Source: Diphasiastrum complanatum (Eukaryota; Streptophyta; Lycopodiopsida; Lycopodiales; Lycopodiaceae). From it: 64,000 bases of DNA. The notes under the pieces are model-generated. The model worked only from the letters and a program-made list of their open reading frames with translations. It was not told where the DNA came from and ran no database searches. This document shows positions 12,091 to 22,471 of this stretch, one piece after another. The stretch is from the NCBI GenBank assembly GCA_029204225.1, contig CM055097.1, forward strand, positions 67,428,972-67,492,971, read 5' to 3'. Both the position numbers and the translations under genes were made by a program. Within the stretch, counting starts at the first letter, position 1; each line of letters opens with the position of its first letter.

Positions 12091-13352
12091 TTCAAAAAAT
12101 TATGGGACAAAAACAGTACATGTGGCAGACATGGGCAAGGCCGGTATAAGACCGCGGGGTTTAATGGACACATGGAGCTTGCTGAATGGTGTCGTGAGGT
12201 AATAACATGCCAGGATTGATAGCCAGCTGTTATGCTCAAGTGCTCAGAGTTCCTGTGCATTTTGGAGGCACCTCCTCCCACATTTTAAGCACATAGTTCC
12301 TAATGCCACGATCTGCATAATACTGGTGTGACAGCTGGATTAGTATCGCGTTCTGCCGGAATCATGATCTAACAGATTACTGATGCATTATGCAGTAATG
12401 TCACCTAGGAATCTCCCCCTTCGCAATGAGCATTACGTAGGGGAAGGCCAGGGCCCTCGGCCTTCCCTGCAGCTCGGCCCCCCGCCCTCGGGCAACGGCC
12501 CTTGGGCAGGGCCTCCCCCCCCCCCATAATCATCTATGTCTCAATTTGCTTTTAATATAAAGCTTGTTGATGGGTTTTCATCCTTGAAGCAGGGTTTTGA
12601 ACTTTTGTGTTCTAGACTTGAGGGCCGAGCCTCCAAGGCAGCCTAATGAAAATATGTTGGTGAAGCCGATCCGATGCATTTCTGAAGGAAACTGAAGATT
12701 TGTACCAAGTGTACCAACAGGTACCCATTTGAAAGGAAGTCTCCTTGTTGGTACAAGCGTACAGAGGAGTGAGTCGGGTTGTGTGTGCACGCTGCACTGT
12801 GACTGTGGTGTCAAAAATCGGCTGTCTTGCCGCTTGCGTGTTTGCAGATCATTGCACAATGCTTAGAGGCTCAAGCTGTTATGCGTTTTGTGTGTGTTCA
12901 GTGTGCGTGAAATGTGCATGCACAATTGCTTGCAACGTACATCCAGATTCCAAAGTGAAGAAGATAGATCATAGACCTGATCGGAGCAGGAGGTCGGAGC
13001 AGGAGGCCAGTGATTTTTGGTGATCGTTGACTTGGATAGCTGCACGAGAAGCAAACCCATGTCCCTGGATGGCTGTGAGGCCAGGCCAGTGTCCACTGTA
13101 CAATGTCTGGGGATGCCAGAAAAGTATCAGAATGAAATCTGCATCTTTTCTCAAAGAAGAGCATCATGAAGATTTTGAATGGTTTTTTTAATGAGTAATA
13201 GTCATTTTTTGAGAATAACTCAAAAGGGTTTCAGAACCACGCGATAGCGGGTGTCTTGCAAGCGAGCAAGCGGGGAAATAGTGGGTCCTGGGCAGCACAC
13301 AAGCAAAAATCCTAATGCAAGCTCACATAGATATTATGCAGATGCAAATCGA
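12091..13352. other. Unclassified DNA with a GC-rich island
   Basis: Mostly without a supported gene. From about 12430 to 12530 the base composition changes sharply to GC-rich, with GGCCCT-TGGGC-AGGGCC forming a perfect 6-bp stem at 12497-12513 and a C12-13 run after it. Overlapping small ORFs between 12570 and 13170 occur on both strands and look like chance. Confidence 0.45.
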
Positions 13353-13488
13353 GTGCATTGCTTATCGGATATATAGGCACCCCAACACTACCCTTAGGTG
13401 AAAACGACGTGAGCATGCCAGTGCATTGCTTATGGGATATATAGGCACCCGAGCACTACTCTTAGGTGAAAACTACGTGAGCATGCCA
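13353..13488. repeat. 68-bp tandem duplication
   Basis: Copies 13353-13420 and 13421-13488 both run from GTGCATTGCTTAT to GTGAGCATGCCA with a few substitutions. Both contain GGATATATAGGCACCC, a TATA-like word. Confidence 0.85.
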
Positions 13489-13724
13489 AGTGGCAACCAA
13501 GTATTTCCCTGGTTCAAATGGGGCATTGCTAATAAGATACATGGTTCAGAGTGCCCGTGCGCTCTCTCTCCTTGCTCTTGCCTGAAGATTAAAAGTATTA
13601 TGGACCTCCTCCCCTCCCCATGCATGTGTATTGCATTTCCCTTGGCCCCACCTCCCCAATTCAAATGTGTGCCTCCCTCTCTTTGTCTCTCCCTCCCTCT
13701 CCAAGATCCATCCCTCCCTCGCAG

Positions 13725-13947
13725 GATGCAATGCATTGGATCATCATCTGGGGTTTATGTTTTTCTGCATCCTTTTCAACTACACGGCTCTCAGGAACAC
13801 CAAGGATGTGTTGGTGGTCACAGCCAAGGGCAGCAGTGCAGAGATCATCCCCTTCTTCAAGAGATGAGTGAATCTACCCATGGCCATTGGCTTCATGGTC
13901 ATCTACACTAAGCTGTCCAATGTTCTCTCCAAAGAGGCGCTGGAGTG
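13725..13947 (+). pseudogene. Plastid ATP/ADP translocase (NTT/AATP) exon fragment
   Basis: The plus frame reads GFMFFCILFNYTALR, NTKDVLVVTAKGSSAEIIPFF and, after an in-frame TGA at 13865-13867, VNLPMAIGFMVIYTKLSN and VLSKEAL. This is the first membrane segments of the plastid inner-envelope nucleotide transporter (TLC family), which imports cytosolic ATP in exchange for ADP. The TGA sits where the family normally has Trp. A pyrimidine tract ending in CAG at 13722-13724 looks like the native acceptor. Homology stops just after 13947. Only about 70 of roughly 550-600 residues are present, so this is a gene fragment, not a working transporter. Confidence 0.85.
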
Positions 13948-14023
13948 AGATACATTTTGCGCTCATTTTCCGAACAATAATCTGGATGTTTTCGCATTGA
14001 ACATTGTAAAGAAAATGATATGA

Positions 14024-14349
14024 TGTAGAAGTACCACCCCTCTGCTCTTAGTCTATGCCTTTATTAATTTTTTTCAAAATGTATGAACGAGATTCTCGAG
14101 CATCCAAATTTAGCACGACCTCAGCTATTTATAGTGGTCATTTGTGCCTCTACTATAAGTTTGGGGCCCTATTTATCTAGTTTGGGCCTTACAACCATTA
14201 TTATAATTCCACTATTCACAATTATAGCGAGGTTGTTCGAGCCACTTTATTAACTGTCCTATTGACTAGTTCTAATTTAATTTAGCTCAGTGGCTATATT
14301 TGGCAATTCATTAGCAAGTTCATGTGCTAATTATATGTAGCACATGACA
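14024..14349 (-). repeat. Putative 3' LTR of a minus-strand gypsy element
   Basis: On the minus strand a purine-rich tract (AGTAGGGGGAG, 14360-14350) is followed by TGTCATGTGCTACATA, a classic internal/LTR border. The far end is uncertain; a TGTAGAAGTACC (plus) near 14024 would give TG...CA ends. A perfect 10-bp inverted repeat (TCATGTGCTA/TAGCACATGA) lies at 14320-14347. No second copy of this LTR is visible in the window. Confidence 0.5.
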
Positions 14350-14360
14350 CTCCCCCTACT

Positions 14361-14804
14361 TTAAGCATCTTTGCCCTCAAAAATGAAGGTCATGAAGTCC
14401 TTTGTTGAGTGCCATGTTTCGTGAATCCTTTGGCGGAAGTCGAGAAATATTTAAGACACCTTGAGTGAGAAACATCTTTCCATGTATTATTCTCATAAAT
14501 GGCCATCTTTTGTTTGCTAGATTACAGTGCCTCAGGTTCAGCTTTCAGCTTGTTCTTGTACAACAAGGTTGCAGCAGAATTTCTTTGGAAAAACCTTTGA
14601 TCTACACCATAGATTTGATAAGATCACTGAAGAAGAGATTGATGAAACACAGGAAAGCCTCAAGTTGCATTAGTTCTGCATGGGATGACAGGTTCCAAGC
14701 AACATGCCCATTCGATAGTCTTCTTCCTCAGTATCTCCCTTGATTGGATAGGCTATCCAATTCGAGATGCGTCTTTTCTTGTCCTTGCATCCGGTTTTGT
14801 TGCC
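14361..14804. other. 3' internal non-coding DNA of the minus element
   Basis: This lies between the polypurine tract and the unknown ORF upstream (in element direction). I recognise no domain; the 92-codon plus ORF at 14465-14743 looks like a shadow. Confidence 0.4.
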
Positions 14805-15425
14805 TTATGCATTGCTCCTTGATGGAGGATCACAATATCCTTTTGTAACTCCAAGGAGTTGATTAAAGCAATGATTTTTTTCCAAGTTATCTGATTGAGC
14901 ATTGGAGTTTCGTCTTGTCGAATTCTTCTGAGCAAAATTGGTAGCTTTATCTCGCTGAAGATGGATGGCCATGGAACCATTGATTTCCTCTGTGAGTGAA
15001 GCGATGGGTATAGCTCCTACTAGATCAAAATAGTAATGCTCCAAATCGAATGATTCATTGTCCAAATTTGGCCACATTCCAGTCATTTCCAACTCATCAT
15101 TTTGTTCAAAGAGAGCATCATTATGTTGGAATATGAACAACTCATATTTATCCTGTTGTAAGCAATGATGATCCTCAATCTGATCTCCAAAGATAAATTT
15201 GTCATATATACAATGTTGTAAGCAGTGATTATCTTCAGTTCGATCTCCAAAGATAAATTTGTCATATATACAATGATAGTCGGTAGTAATATCGATCTCA
15301 AAAACTCTCGAATCAACAATATTGGGAGATAAATCACAAGCCACATGTTGTTGATGTTGAGACATGATTGGATGATCAAGAGACATATTCTGCAATTTCT
15401 GAACACTGGAGGGCCGGTCTACCAT
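14805..15425 (-). CDS. Unknown 206-codon ORF with in-frame 20-residue repeat
   Basis: An open minus frame with ATG at 15422-15425 region and no internal stop. It contains two copies of a 20-residue unit (CIYDKFIFGD...EDxHCLQ) encoded by a 60-bp tandem repeat at 15156-15275. The product is acidic in the middle (FEQNDELEMTG) and basic near the end. I recognise no domain. Its position between element B pol and the putative 3' LTR suggests an extra 3' gene of that gypsy element, but it could be a separate insertion. Confidence 0.45.
   Translation of the reverse strand: MVDRPSSVQKLQNMSLDHPIMSQHQQHVACDLSPNIVDSRVFEIDITTDYHCIYDKFIFGDRTEDNHCLQHCIYDKFIFGDQIEDHHCLQQDKYELFIFQHNDALFEQNDELEMTGMWPNLDNESFDLEHYYFDLVGAIPIASLTEEINGSMAIHLQRDKATNFAQKNSTRRNSNAQSDNLEKNHCFNQLLGVTKGYCDPPSRSNA
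15156..15275. repeat. 60-bp tandem repeat, two copies, in frame
   Basis: Copies 15156-15215 and 15216-15275 share TTGTAAGCA(A/G)TGAT and GATCTCCAAAGATAAATTTG. Because 60 is a multiple of three, the repeat keeps the minus-strand frame open. Confidence 0.85.
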
Positions 15426-15591
15426 ATTAGGACTATTCCAGGTCCTTAACCGAATATGGCCGTAACAGGAATGGTGAAGCTAGTCCAAAAAATAAACGTT
15501 GTGGAGGAAATGAAAGCCTGAGGTGGAGGGAGTGGAGAAACAATGTTAGTAAAAATGGTGGTGGTTGTGGTGGTGGTTAGTGGAGGGGTCA

Positions 15592-15594
<3 letters not shown>

Positions 15595-15674
<80 letters not shown>
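15595..15674. repeat. (GA)n microsatellite, 80 bp
   Basis: A perfect GA run of 40 units inside the minus-strand gypsy region. ORFs through it are artefacts. Confidence 0.98.
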
Positions 15675-15676
<2 letters not shown>

Positions 15677-15849
15677 CCACCAACTGACCCGTAGTAAGTG
15701 AATCCCTTCGTAAGCAGTTAGCTCCCCGTAAGGGATAGCTAACTGCCCACCAGAAGACAATCAATATTCTATGGTAGTGCGTAGTAGGACAAATCCGAAA
15801 AAGAGTAAGAGATGAGTAACTTGATAAGACAAAGTTGCTTATTTTATAT

Positions 15850-16800
15850 AAGTTAAAAAAACCGCTTTATTGGATGTCAGGTGTATAAACTGGAAGTAAA
15901 CCACATAGAGGTGATTTTGCTTTGCACATAGGTGGAATTCAGTGGATGAGTTGTATTGCCAAAGTGGGTTAATCCACATTAAGGATACTCCAGTATGTAT
16001 TTGTCTTAAGGCCTGCAACCCCGATGAGAAGTTGAGTCTGAATACCAAGAGCTCCTGTAAGAAATGTGGCTACCCTAATAGCATTCATGTGCATTGGTAT
16101 TCCATCTGAAAGAATTTTTGTGTGCTTTAAAGGTACATAGTAAAAAGTATTTTAACTCTTCTTGATCTATTAGGGTTTCTAGTGGCTCTTGTTTGAAGAT
16201 GATGTAATTTGAAAAAGAAATGATAGGAATCTAGGCTTTTTACACAATCATGAAGGCAGTTTGAAGCAAACTGTGCCCAATCATAAAGGTTTTGGGCATG
16301 CAGTCGAGAATCTGCCATCATGTGGAATAAAGACATTGGTACACGCAACACTTTTGTTCTCAGTCGTTGTGTGGACCTGGTCAAGTACGCACATGCTGCT
16401 ACCAGTTGTTGATCATTGATTGCCTCAATGCGGTACCCATCTTTATTCTTCCATTTCTCCATTGAGGGATCGATATACTTGAAATATGTTGTCTGCTCAA
16501 TCTTCTGGAGCATCCTGGTAACAGTGTCACCACAAAAGATATATTATAGACATAGTTCCTGACAGGGGGAACTATGAGTTGGCACGATCTTGCAGTAGCA
16601 TTATAATTGGCGTACGCCATGTGAAGCAAGTACGGGCTTTGATACCCAGTCAGGTCAAGGACTTGGAACTCAATTGCCTTGAAAAAGGGCTGGGCCTGCT
16701 AGTACCAAGTCTGCATCTCGGCAATATCTAGGTTGCACATCTAGATGTCGATCTTATTTGCATCCGGGTCATCAAGACTAGAACTCTAGTGGGAAGACAT
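15850..16800 (-). pseudogene. Unknown 3' ORF downstream of element B integrase
   Basis: Starting at ATG near 16799 (MSSH, stop, SSSLDDPDANKID) one can follow a protein through broken frames: MQTWY, AIEFQVLDLTGYQSPYLLHM, ANYNATARSCQLIVPP, then a shift to MLQKIEQTTYFKYIDPSMEK, QLVAACAYLTRSTQRL and SLFHMMADSRLHAQNLYDWA, and further on IPMHMNAIRVATFLTGALG near 16080-15990. It is predicted mostly helical. I recognise no family. It follows integrase on the same strand, where some plant gypsy lineages carry an extra ORF. The MSS start is shared with the extra ORF at 23161, but the rest is not obviously related. Confidence 0.5.
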
Positions 16801-16849
16801 GGTGAAAAACTAGAAAAAACAATGTTTTGAAAAAAATAAGTCGGTTGAG

Positions 16850-17085
16850 AATTGAGACAGGGATAAGGGTGGCTTCAGCTCGGTCGAGATGTGATGGGTG
16901 TGTGTCGATCGAGATTGAATGGAAGGTCATCAGTCGAGATGGGAGTGGAATGTTTCGGTCGAGATGGGACTGAATGGCTTCGGTTGAGAAGTGACGGAGT
17001 GGCTTCGGTTGAGAAGGCAGGTGAAGGCTTCGGTTGAGAAGTGAGGTGATGGCTTCAGTTGAGAGGGCTTGGGTGTGTTTCGCTG
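16850..17085. repeat. Minisatellite (GGCTTCGGTTGAGAAGTG type)
   Basis: About eight imperfect units of 25-35 bp built on GGCTTCGGTTGAGA or TCGGTCGAGATGGGA. On the minus strand it encodes a run of LSTEA/PSQPK-like residues fused to the start of the integrase core, so the frame stays open but is not integrase. Confidence 0.8.
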
Positions 17086-17556
17086 CTGGGTCGATTGGTC
17101 CAACAAAGTCAATTCCCCATATATGGAAGAATTCACCTTCTATAATGGGAGTCAAAGGTGTGAAGTCTGCTTTCGTATTTTTCTTGGCTCGTTGACAAAC
17201 ATCACATGTTTTAATGACAGCAAATGTGTCTTTAAATAATAATGGCCACCACAAGCCTGCTCGAAGGATAATCTTAGCTATCGCTTCAGCAGAGTAGTGA
17301 CCGCTGCCAATGCCCTCATGAGCCTGAGATATGATAGGTCATATATCATATTCATAAGCGCATTGTCGGATAATACTGTCAATGCCCCTTTTGTAAAGTT
17401 GTCCTGCTATTAGCTGAAAGGGCGCTGCTTTAAGCAAAAAAAAAAATTGCAACTATATTCAGGCCTTCTTTGAGTCTGTCTGTTGTTAGGAATTGAGTGA
17501 TCTTTTCAGCCCATAAGGGTGTAGCATCAATTTGAAAAAGACATGCATCAGGAAGA
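17086..17556 (-). pseudogene. gypsy B integrase, zinc domain and start of core
   Basis: Frames read AHEGIGSGHYSAEAI, then LWWPLLFKDTFAVIKTC, CDVCQRAKKNTKAD and FFHIWGIDFVGPIDPAAKH. This is the HHCC zinc-binding module and the first catalytic Asp (GIDFVGP) of a gypsy integrase, which inserts element DNA into host chromosomes. The core ends right after this Asp, and the second Asp and the Glu are missing because sequence switches to the minisatellite. An A-rich tract near 17440 breaks the frame. Confidence 0.75.
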
Positions 17557-17997
17557 TCATCGTTGACTGGTGCAGTTGTTTTTTTTAGCATTAGGGAGCC
17601 GAGAAAGGTGATCCACCATGAAATGTTGGTTTCCTTTCCGAACGACTACTCGGAAATTAAATTTCTCTAATATTAATAGCCATCGAGCTATATGTCCCGT
17701 TTTACAAGATATATTAACAATATATAACAGGGCTTCATGGTCGGTGTAGAAGGCAAAGGTCTGGCCTAGTAAATAATGTCTTAGTTGTTGAACAGCATAG
17801 ACCATTGCCAATGCTTCTCGTTCGGTTGTGGTATAATTAACTTTAGCAGGCACCCGTTGCCTGCTCAAGAAACGTATTGGAAAATCTTTGTCATACTCAT
17901 CCGGTTGTGCAAGAAGACCTCCAATGGCATACTTACTGGCGTCAGTATGCACATGGAACTCTTTTGTGTAGTCTGGCGAACGGAGTATGGGTGCCAT
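17557..17997 (-). pseudogene. gypsy B RNase H domain
   Basis: A 146-codon open frame with HVHTDASKYAIGGLLAQ (first catalytic Asp), YTTTEREALAMVYAVQQLRHY (catalytic Glu), FAFYTDHEALLYI (catalytic Asp) and NQHFMVDHLSRLP (the usual end of gypsy RNase H). RNase H removes RNA from the RNA-DNA hybrid during reverse transcription. It is one of the better kept pieces of element B, but it is cut off from RT and integrase by stops. Confidence 0.85.
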
Positions 17998-18048
17998 GGT
18001 AAGGGCTGTTTTTAACTCCTCAAAGGCTTTAATGCGTTCTTCGGTCCA

Positions 18049-19016
18049 TCAAGGATCTACCACAACTAAATAAACGAGTCGTGCCTTGCCGACATAATCG
18101 ATTATAAAGATGCGATAATAATCTATGTGACCGAGGAAGATGTAAACTTCCTTCACTATTGCAGGTAAGGGCATTTCAACTATTACCTTGATCTTTGAAG
18201 GGTCGGTAGAAATACCATCCTTTGAATTTATATGTCCGAGTACTACTCCATGGGTGATCCAGATTTGACACTTGTGAGGGTTTAGTGAAATTCCAAATCT
18301 ACGGCAGCGAATGAAGATTTTTCCCAATGCGTCAAGGTGCATAGCCATTGAGGAATGTACACCCAGATCTCGACAATCCGATGTAACTGGTCTTGGAAGG
18401 CCAGTTGCATGACCCTCTGAAACGTTAAAGGGGCGTTGCGTAAGCCAAAAGGCATGACATTATAAGTATAAATCCCATTTTATATTGCAAAGGCCGTTTT
18501 ATGTTTATCTTCAAGGGCTATTTGAACAAGGAAATGACTGCTGAATCCATCCAAGAAGCTGAAATCTTCAGCTCCTACCATTTCCTCTAAGGGTCGTTAA
18601 AGGCAAGGGAAAATGGTCTTTCTTCATAACTGCATTAAGGTTTTTTAGATCGACGCAGATACGAAGTTTGCCGTTTTTCTTGGGGACAACACAATGGGTG
18701 ATACCCAATCAGTATGTTGGGCTTCATAAATGAAGCCAACATCTAGCAATTTCTTAATATCTTCATTGATTCTCTCGCGATAGACAAGGTTACATCTGTA
18801 AGGTTTAGCCTTAACAGGCTTAGCGTTGTCTTCTAAAGTAATCGTATGGACCACTACTTCAGGCGGAATTCCTTTCATTGCTGTATAGTTCCATGCAAAT
18901 ACATCCCTGTATTTGCAAAGTAAAGATTCCAGATCAGAAAGTTGTTCTGAGAAAAGGTGTGCACCAACATGAACTATTCGATCCATCTCCTCATTAGGAT
19001 CTTTAAGGTTTAACAA
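18049..19016 (-). pseudogene. gypsy B reverse transcriptase, catalytic YxDD lost
   Basis: The RT N-terminus is clear (VFAWNYTAMKGIPPEVV, VKAKPYRCN, RERINEDIKKLLDVGFI, HTDWVSPIVLSPRK). The thumb/connection side is also clear (MAMHLDALGKIFIRCRR, GISLNPHKCQIW, GVVLGHINSKDGIS, VYIFLGHIDYYRIFI). Between them, near 18360-18375, VEIW is followed directly by the residues that normally come after the catalytic YVDD box, so a short deletion has removed the active-site aspartates. Frameshifts also occur between 18350 and 18645. The enzyme is dead. Confidence 0.85.
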
Positions 19017-19290
19017 AATTGTTTTAGCGGGTCCTTCAAAGGAGTTGAACTTGGTGTAGGTCCCCGATGTGGCTGTGGTAACTGGATAACAACGTCATCC
19101 AGTGCGAAATCTTTAAACTTTCGTGGGAGATCAAAGGGTGGTTCCACAAAGTTTATGGGAACTTTGGGAATCATTTGAGTGGAGGTACTACCAGACGTAG
19201 AAGTTTGGTCTGATTGTTTGGTTTATGTCTCTTAACACAAGGGCTTAATTGGTTGTTTAAGCTTCTCATGCATCTGTTTTTGACACTCGG

Positions 19291-20448
19291 TTAATTTTGT
19301 ATCAATAATTTTAGTTTTTGTAACTGAGATTGTGGAGGTTTTTGAGTGGGCGGTGTTGTTGCCTCACTTATCATGTCGTGATCAATTGTATCCCAGACTT
19401 CGTCTAGATACACGTCCCATGTGTATACTTTGGGCTTGGGCCTATATATTTGTGTGTTGGGTACTTTGGATGTCAGTTGGACGTGAGCCAATGGCCTTGG
19501 TGACTTGATCTCCTGAGGATTTGATTTTGGCGGATAATGTTGGGCATCTAGATAAAGGAGTACATGTTCATCCGTCATTTCAACATCATCCATGGAAAGA
19601 ATACCTTCTTCCGAAACATGGGCGGTAGAGATGCTAGGTTCTCCTAGGCACCAAGCTATAGGAATTGGGTCAATCATCATAAGTGGGATGATGGGTGTAT
19701 CAATGTTTGTAGAAGACGGTAGAATATCCACATGTTCTGCAGCAGTTTCGATATGACATCGGTTGGAATCAGCACAGTCCACAGTGGCTAGTGTTTGACC
19801 CCAATTTATTATGTTTGTGGATCTCGTATAATGGCCTTTTGGTTGGATCGGGACACTATATAATTCATCATAAGTTGTTGATGACCAATCATCATAAACC
19901 TTAGTGGGCTTGACATGGCCAGTTGAGTCAACAGTGACTCGTTTGTCGTGATTACCAAAGGTGATTTTGCTACGCTTCCAATCTTGGACAACACTTGTCA
20001 TCTGGAGCCAAGGTGTACAAAAAAGGAGTTTATAAGTAGTTGCACCATCTGGTAAGTCTAAGATGACACAATTGATTACAAATTTGACATCTGCAATGCG
20101 AACAATGATATTCGATAAATGATCGGCAGGGTCTGTAACTCGTTGATCAGCCATGCGAAGTTTGTAGCGTGGTTGATCAAGGGTATGGAAGCCCCATGAC
20201 TTTGCCAATGACAAAGCCATTATATTTACGCCTGATCCGCTATCAAGGATAACACATACTGTGGGATAGTCTTTATAGGACAGAGGCAAGGTGATGCTAG
20301 TCCCCTTAGCAACACCTATATTCACCAGATTCATAAGAATCTGAGAAATTTTAGGAATCTCTTTTGTTTTCTGTTGGTCATGAGGAATAGTAGGCAGCTG
20401 AAAACTACGATGGATATAGCGTTGAAGCCCGGTGAAAGATTTTATCAT
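19291..20448 (-). pseudogene. gypsy B gag-pol junction ORF with protease
   Basis: A 385-codon open frame. An aspartic protease lies near residues 55-170: VCVILDSGSGVNIMALSLAK (active site D-S-G), KLRMADQRVTDPAD and FVINCVILDLPD. The region after it (ATVDCADSNRCHI, IPLMMIDPIPIAWCLGEP) is the variable linker before RT. Unlike the protease at the left edge, this active site is intact. RT follows on the same strand after about 270 bp of non-open sequence. The ORF is not interrupted, but the polyprotein around it is. Confidence 0.8.
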
Positions 20449-20499
20449 GGAACCAAATGATGAGCATAGATTCAGTTGGTTGTTCTTGTACCTAACTTT

Positions 20500-20840
20500 T
20501 TAATCTTTTAAATCTTTCTATGTAGTCACATACTTTGATGTTACTCAGCTTGACAAAAGGGCTTTCGATCAAACAAAATGGCTTAAAGCATTTGATGAAG
20601 GCTTCCTTCAAGAGTGACCAGTCTCGTTTATCAATCCGATCAAGGTTAAAAAAACCATTCTCGTGCTCGATCGATCATGGTCATCGAGAAGAGCTGAACC
20701 ATGGCTTCTGGTGATGTCTCGCCATAGACCGCATGCGTTCTCAAAGACTTGAAGAAATCTTTGAGGTTCAGTGTTGTCGTTGTACTTAGGTAAATCTAAC
20801 TTGGGAGTACGTTCAGTACGCGGAACATTATTTGCAAAAG
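20500..20840 (-). pseudogene. gypsy B gag capsid remnant
   Basis: On the minus strand, broken frames give PKLDLPKYNDNTEPQRFLQ, then FENACGLWRDI, and after a shift LFSMTMIDRAREWFF and WSLLKEAFIKCF-like residues. The LDLPKYN block and the A-x-x-W-F motif match the gag of element A, so the two are related families. No zinc knuckle or start codon is visible. Homology ends near 20840, close to the head-to-head junction with the plus-strand gypsy element. Confidence 0.7.
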
Positions 20841-20959
20841 CTTTGTTTAAGTGAGCTCATGCATGTGATGATTCGGCAGCATGAAAGTGTGGGCGATCGT
20901 GTGGAGCTTCAAAACGCATGGATTTACAGATCCGGAGAAGAATTATTCAACAACATAAC

Positions 20960-22471
20960 GACATATTTTTTTTGTTCAGAAATTTTGTCACTATCTCATG
21001 GAACGCACTTTGCATTTTATACGGATCACCAGGCATTACTTTACTTGGTAAACAAGACATGCGATACTAGACGTATTGCAAGATGGTTATTGTTATTGAC
21101 TAAATTTGACTTTCGAATTGTGGTTCAAAAGGAGAAGCAACATTATCTAGCCGATCACGTTTCACGAATTGAATCCGCACCAGTTAATGTTGAAGTGGAT
21201 GACGAATTACCAGATGCTGCATTGTTCTATGTAGAAGCAGTACCTGAGTGGGAAGCGGATATTGTTGAGTACCTAATGTTAGGTCAACCAAATGACTCTT
21301 TGACAAAAGTACAAAAGAGACAATTGATTCATAAGGCTCAACCTTATCAATTGATTGTAGGACAATTGTATCATCATGGATCAGACGATATTCTACAAAG
21401 ATGTGTTTTACCGCATGAAGTACCAGATTTAATCATGTTTTCACATGTTGGCATGGGCGGAGGACACTTCTCTACAGATATTATTGTTCGCAAACCTTTG
21501 CAATCAGGTTGTTGGTGGCCTACATTTCATAAGGACACAGAAAATTTTATTCAAACATGTGATGTTTGCCAGTGAGCACGACGGCCTACTAGACAGAACT
21601 ATGAACCCTTGCATCCGGTTTTATCGCAAGCACCATTTGAAAAATGGGGATTGGATTATGTTGGTCCTATTCATCCTATCACGCAAGGATCTCAGGCCAG
21701 ATACATTATCGTAACAACTGATTATATGACCAAGTGGGTTGAAGCCAAAGCTGTCAAAGTTGTTGATGTGAAATCTACAGCCAAGTTTCTCTATGAAAAT
21801 ATTATAATCAGATTTGGATGTCCGATCGAGATTGTCAGTGATTGGGGTACACACTTTGTTAATCAAACATTAAAGTGTTTACTGAAAGATTTTTTTGTTA
21901 TACACAGATTTAGTACTCCTTACTATCCCAGAGGGAATGGCCAAGCTGAATCTTCCAATAAGATTCTCTGCACCATTATGACAAAGACAGTTAAAGTGAG
22001 TCGTTCTGATTGGGAACATAAACTGTATGCAGCATTATGGGCATTTAGAATCGCTTACAAAAATAGTACAAATCAAGCACCCTTTCAACTGGTCTATGGT
22101 CAAGATGTTGTCATGCCGATTAAATTCTTAATCCCATCTTTATGCATAGTGGCAACAGAATGGTTAAATGATGATAAGTCTTTACAACTCCATCATGAAG
22201 CGTTGCACAAATTATTTGAAACCCGATTGATGGAAGTTCATGCATTAGCAGCAGATAATGCCCGCCGAAAGGCATGGCACGATCGTCGATTGCACAAAAA
22301 GGATCTGAAAGTAGGAGATCTTGCATTGATGTACAAAACCAAGCTGATCAAGGGAAAATTGAAGTTTACCTGTGAAGGCCCGTATAAAGTGAAGGAAATC
22401 CTGAACTATGGCACAATAACTCTTGAGCACTTGGATGAAAAACGATTTGATACTCCGATGAATGGCAGTTG
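20960..22471 (+). pseudogene. gypsy RNase H (end) and integrase, one in-frame stop
   Basis: RNase H starts at its third catalytic block (FAFYTDHQALLYL) and ends HYLADHVSRIE. A spacer leads to the integrase zinc module (FSHVGMGGGHFSTD...CDVCQ). The core has all three catalytic residues: GLDYVGPI, VSDWGTHFVN and NGQAESSNK, with exactly 35 residues between the second Asp and the Glu. The C-terminal domain has DLALMYKTK and EGPYKVKEI. The only break is a TGA at 21573-21575 after CDVCQ. It is the best-preserved enzyme in the window. There is no chromodomain after it. N-terminal pol is missing because of truncation at about 20.95 kb. Confidence 0.9.

Larger units (their letters stand above)
14024..20950 (-). 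mobile_element. Ty3/gypsy element B, lacking 5' LTR
   Basis: On one strand and in the expected order are gag, protease, RT, RNase H, integrase, extra ORFs and a polypurine tract plus LTR start. Domain order is that of Ty3/gypsy. The 5' end is truncated near 20.95 kb, where a plus-strand gypsy RNase H begins. Whether the 14-kb LTR and the 14.8-kb ORF belong to this element or to a neighbour is inference. Confidence 0.6.

Noticed and set aside
12570-13167. Several ORFs of 60-93 codons on both strands
   Set aside because: Mutually overlapping, no family resemblance, composition of chance frames.
13426-13911. 161-codon plus ORF and its minus partners
   Set aside because: The translocase homology lies in a different frame, so this ORF is a shadow.
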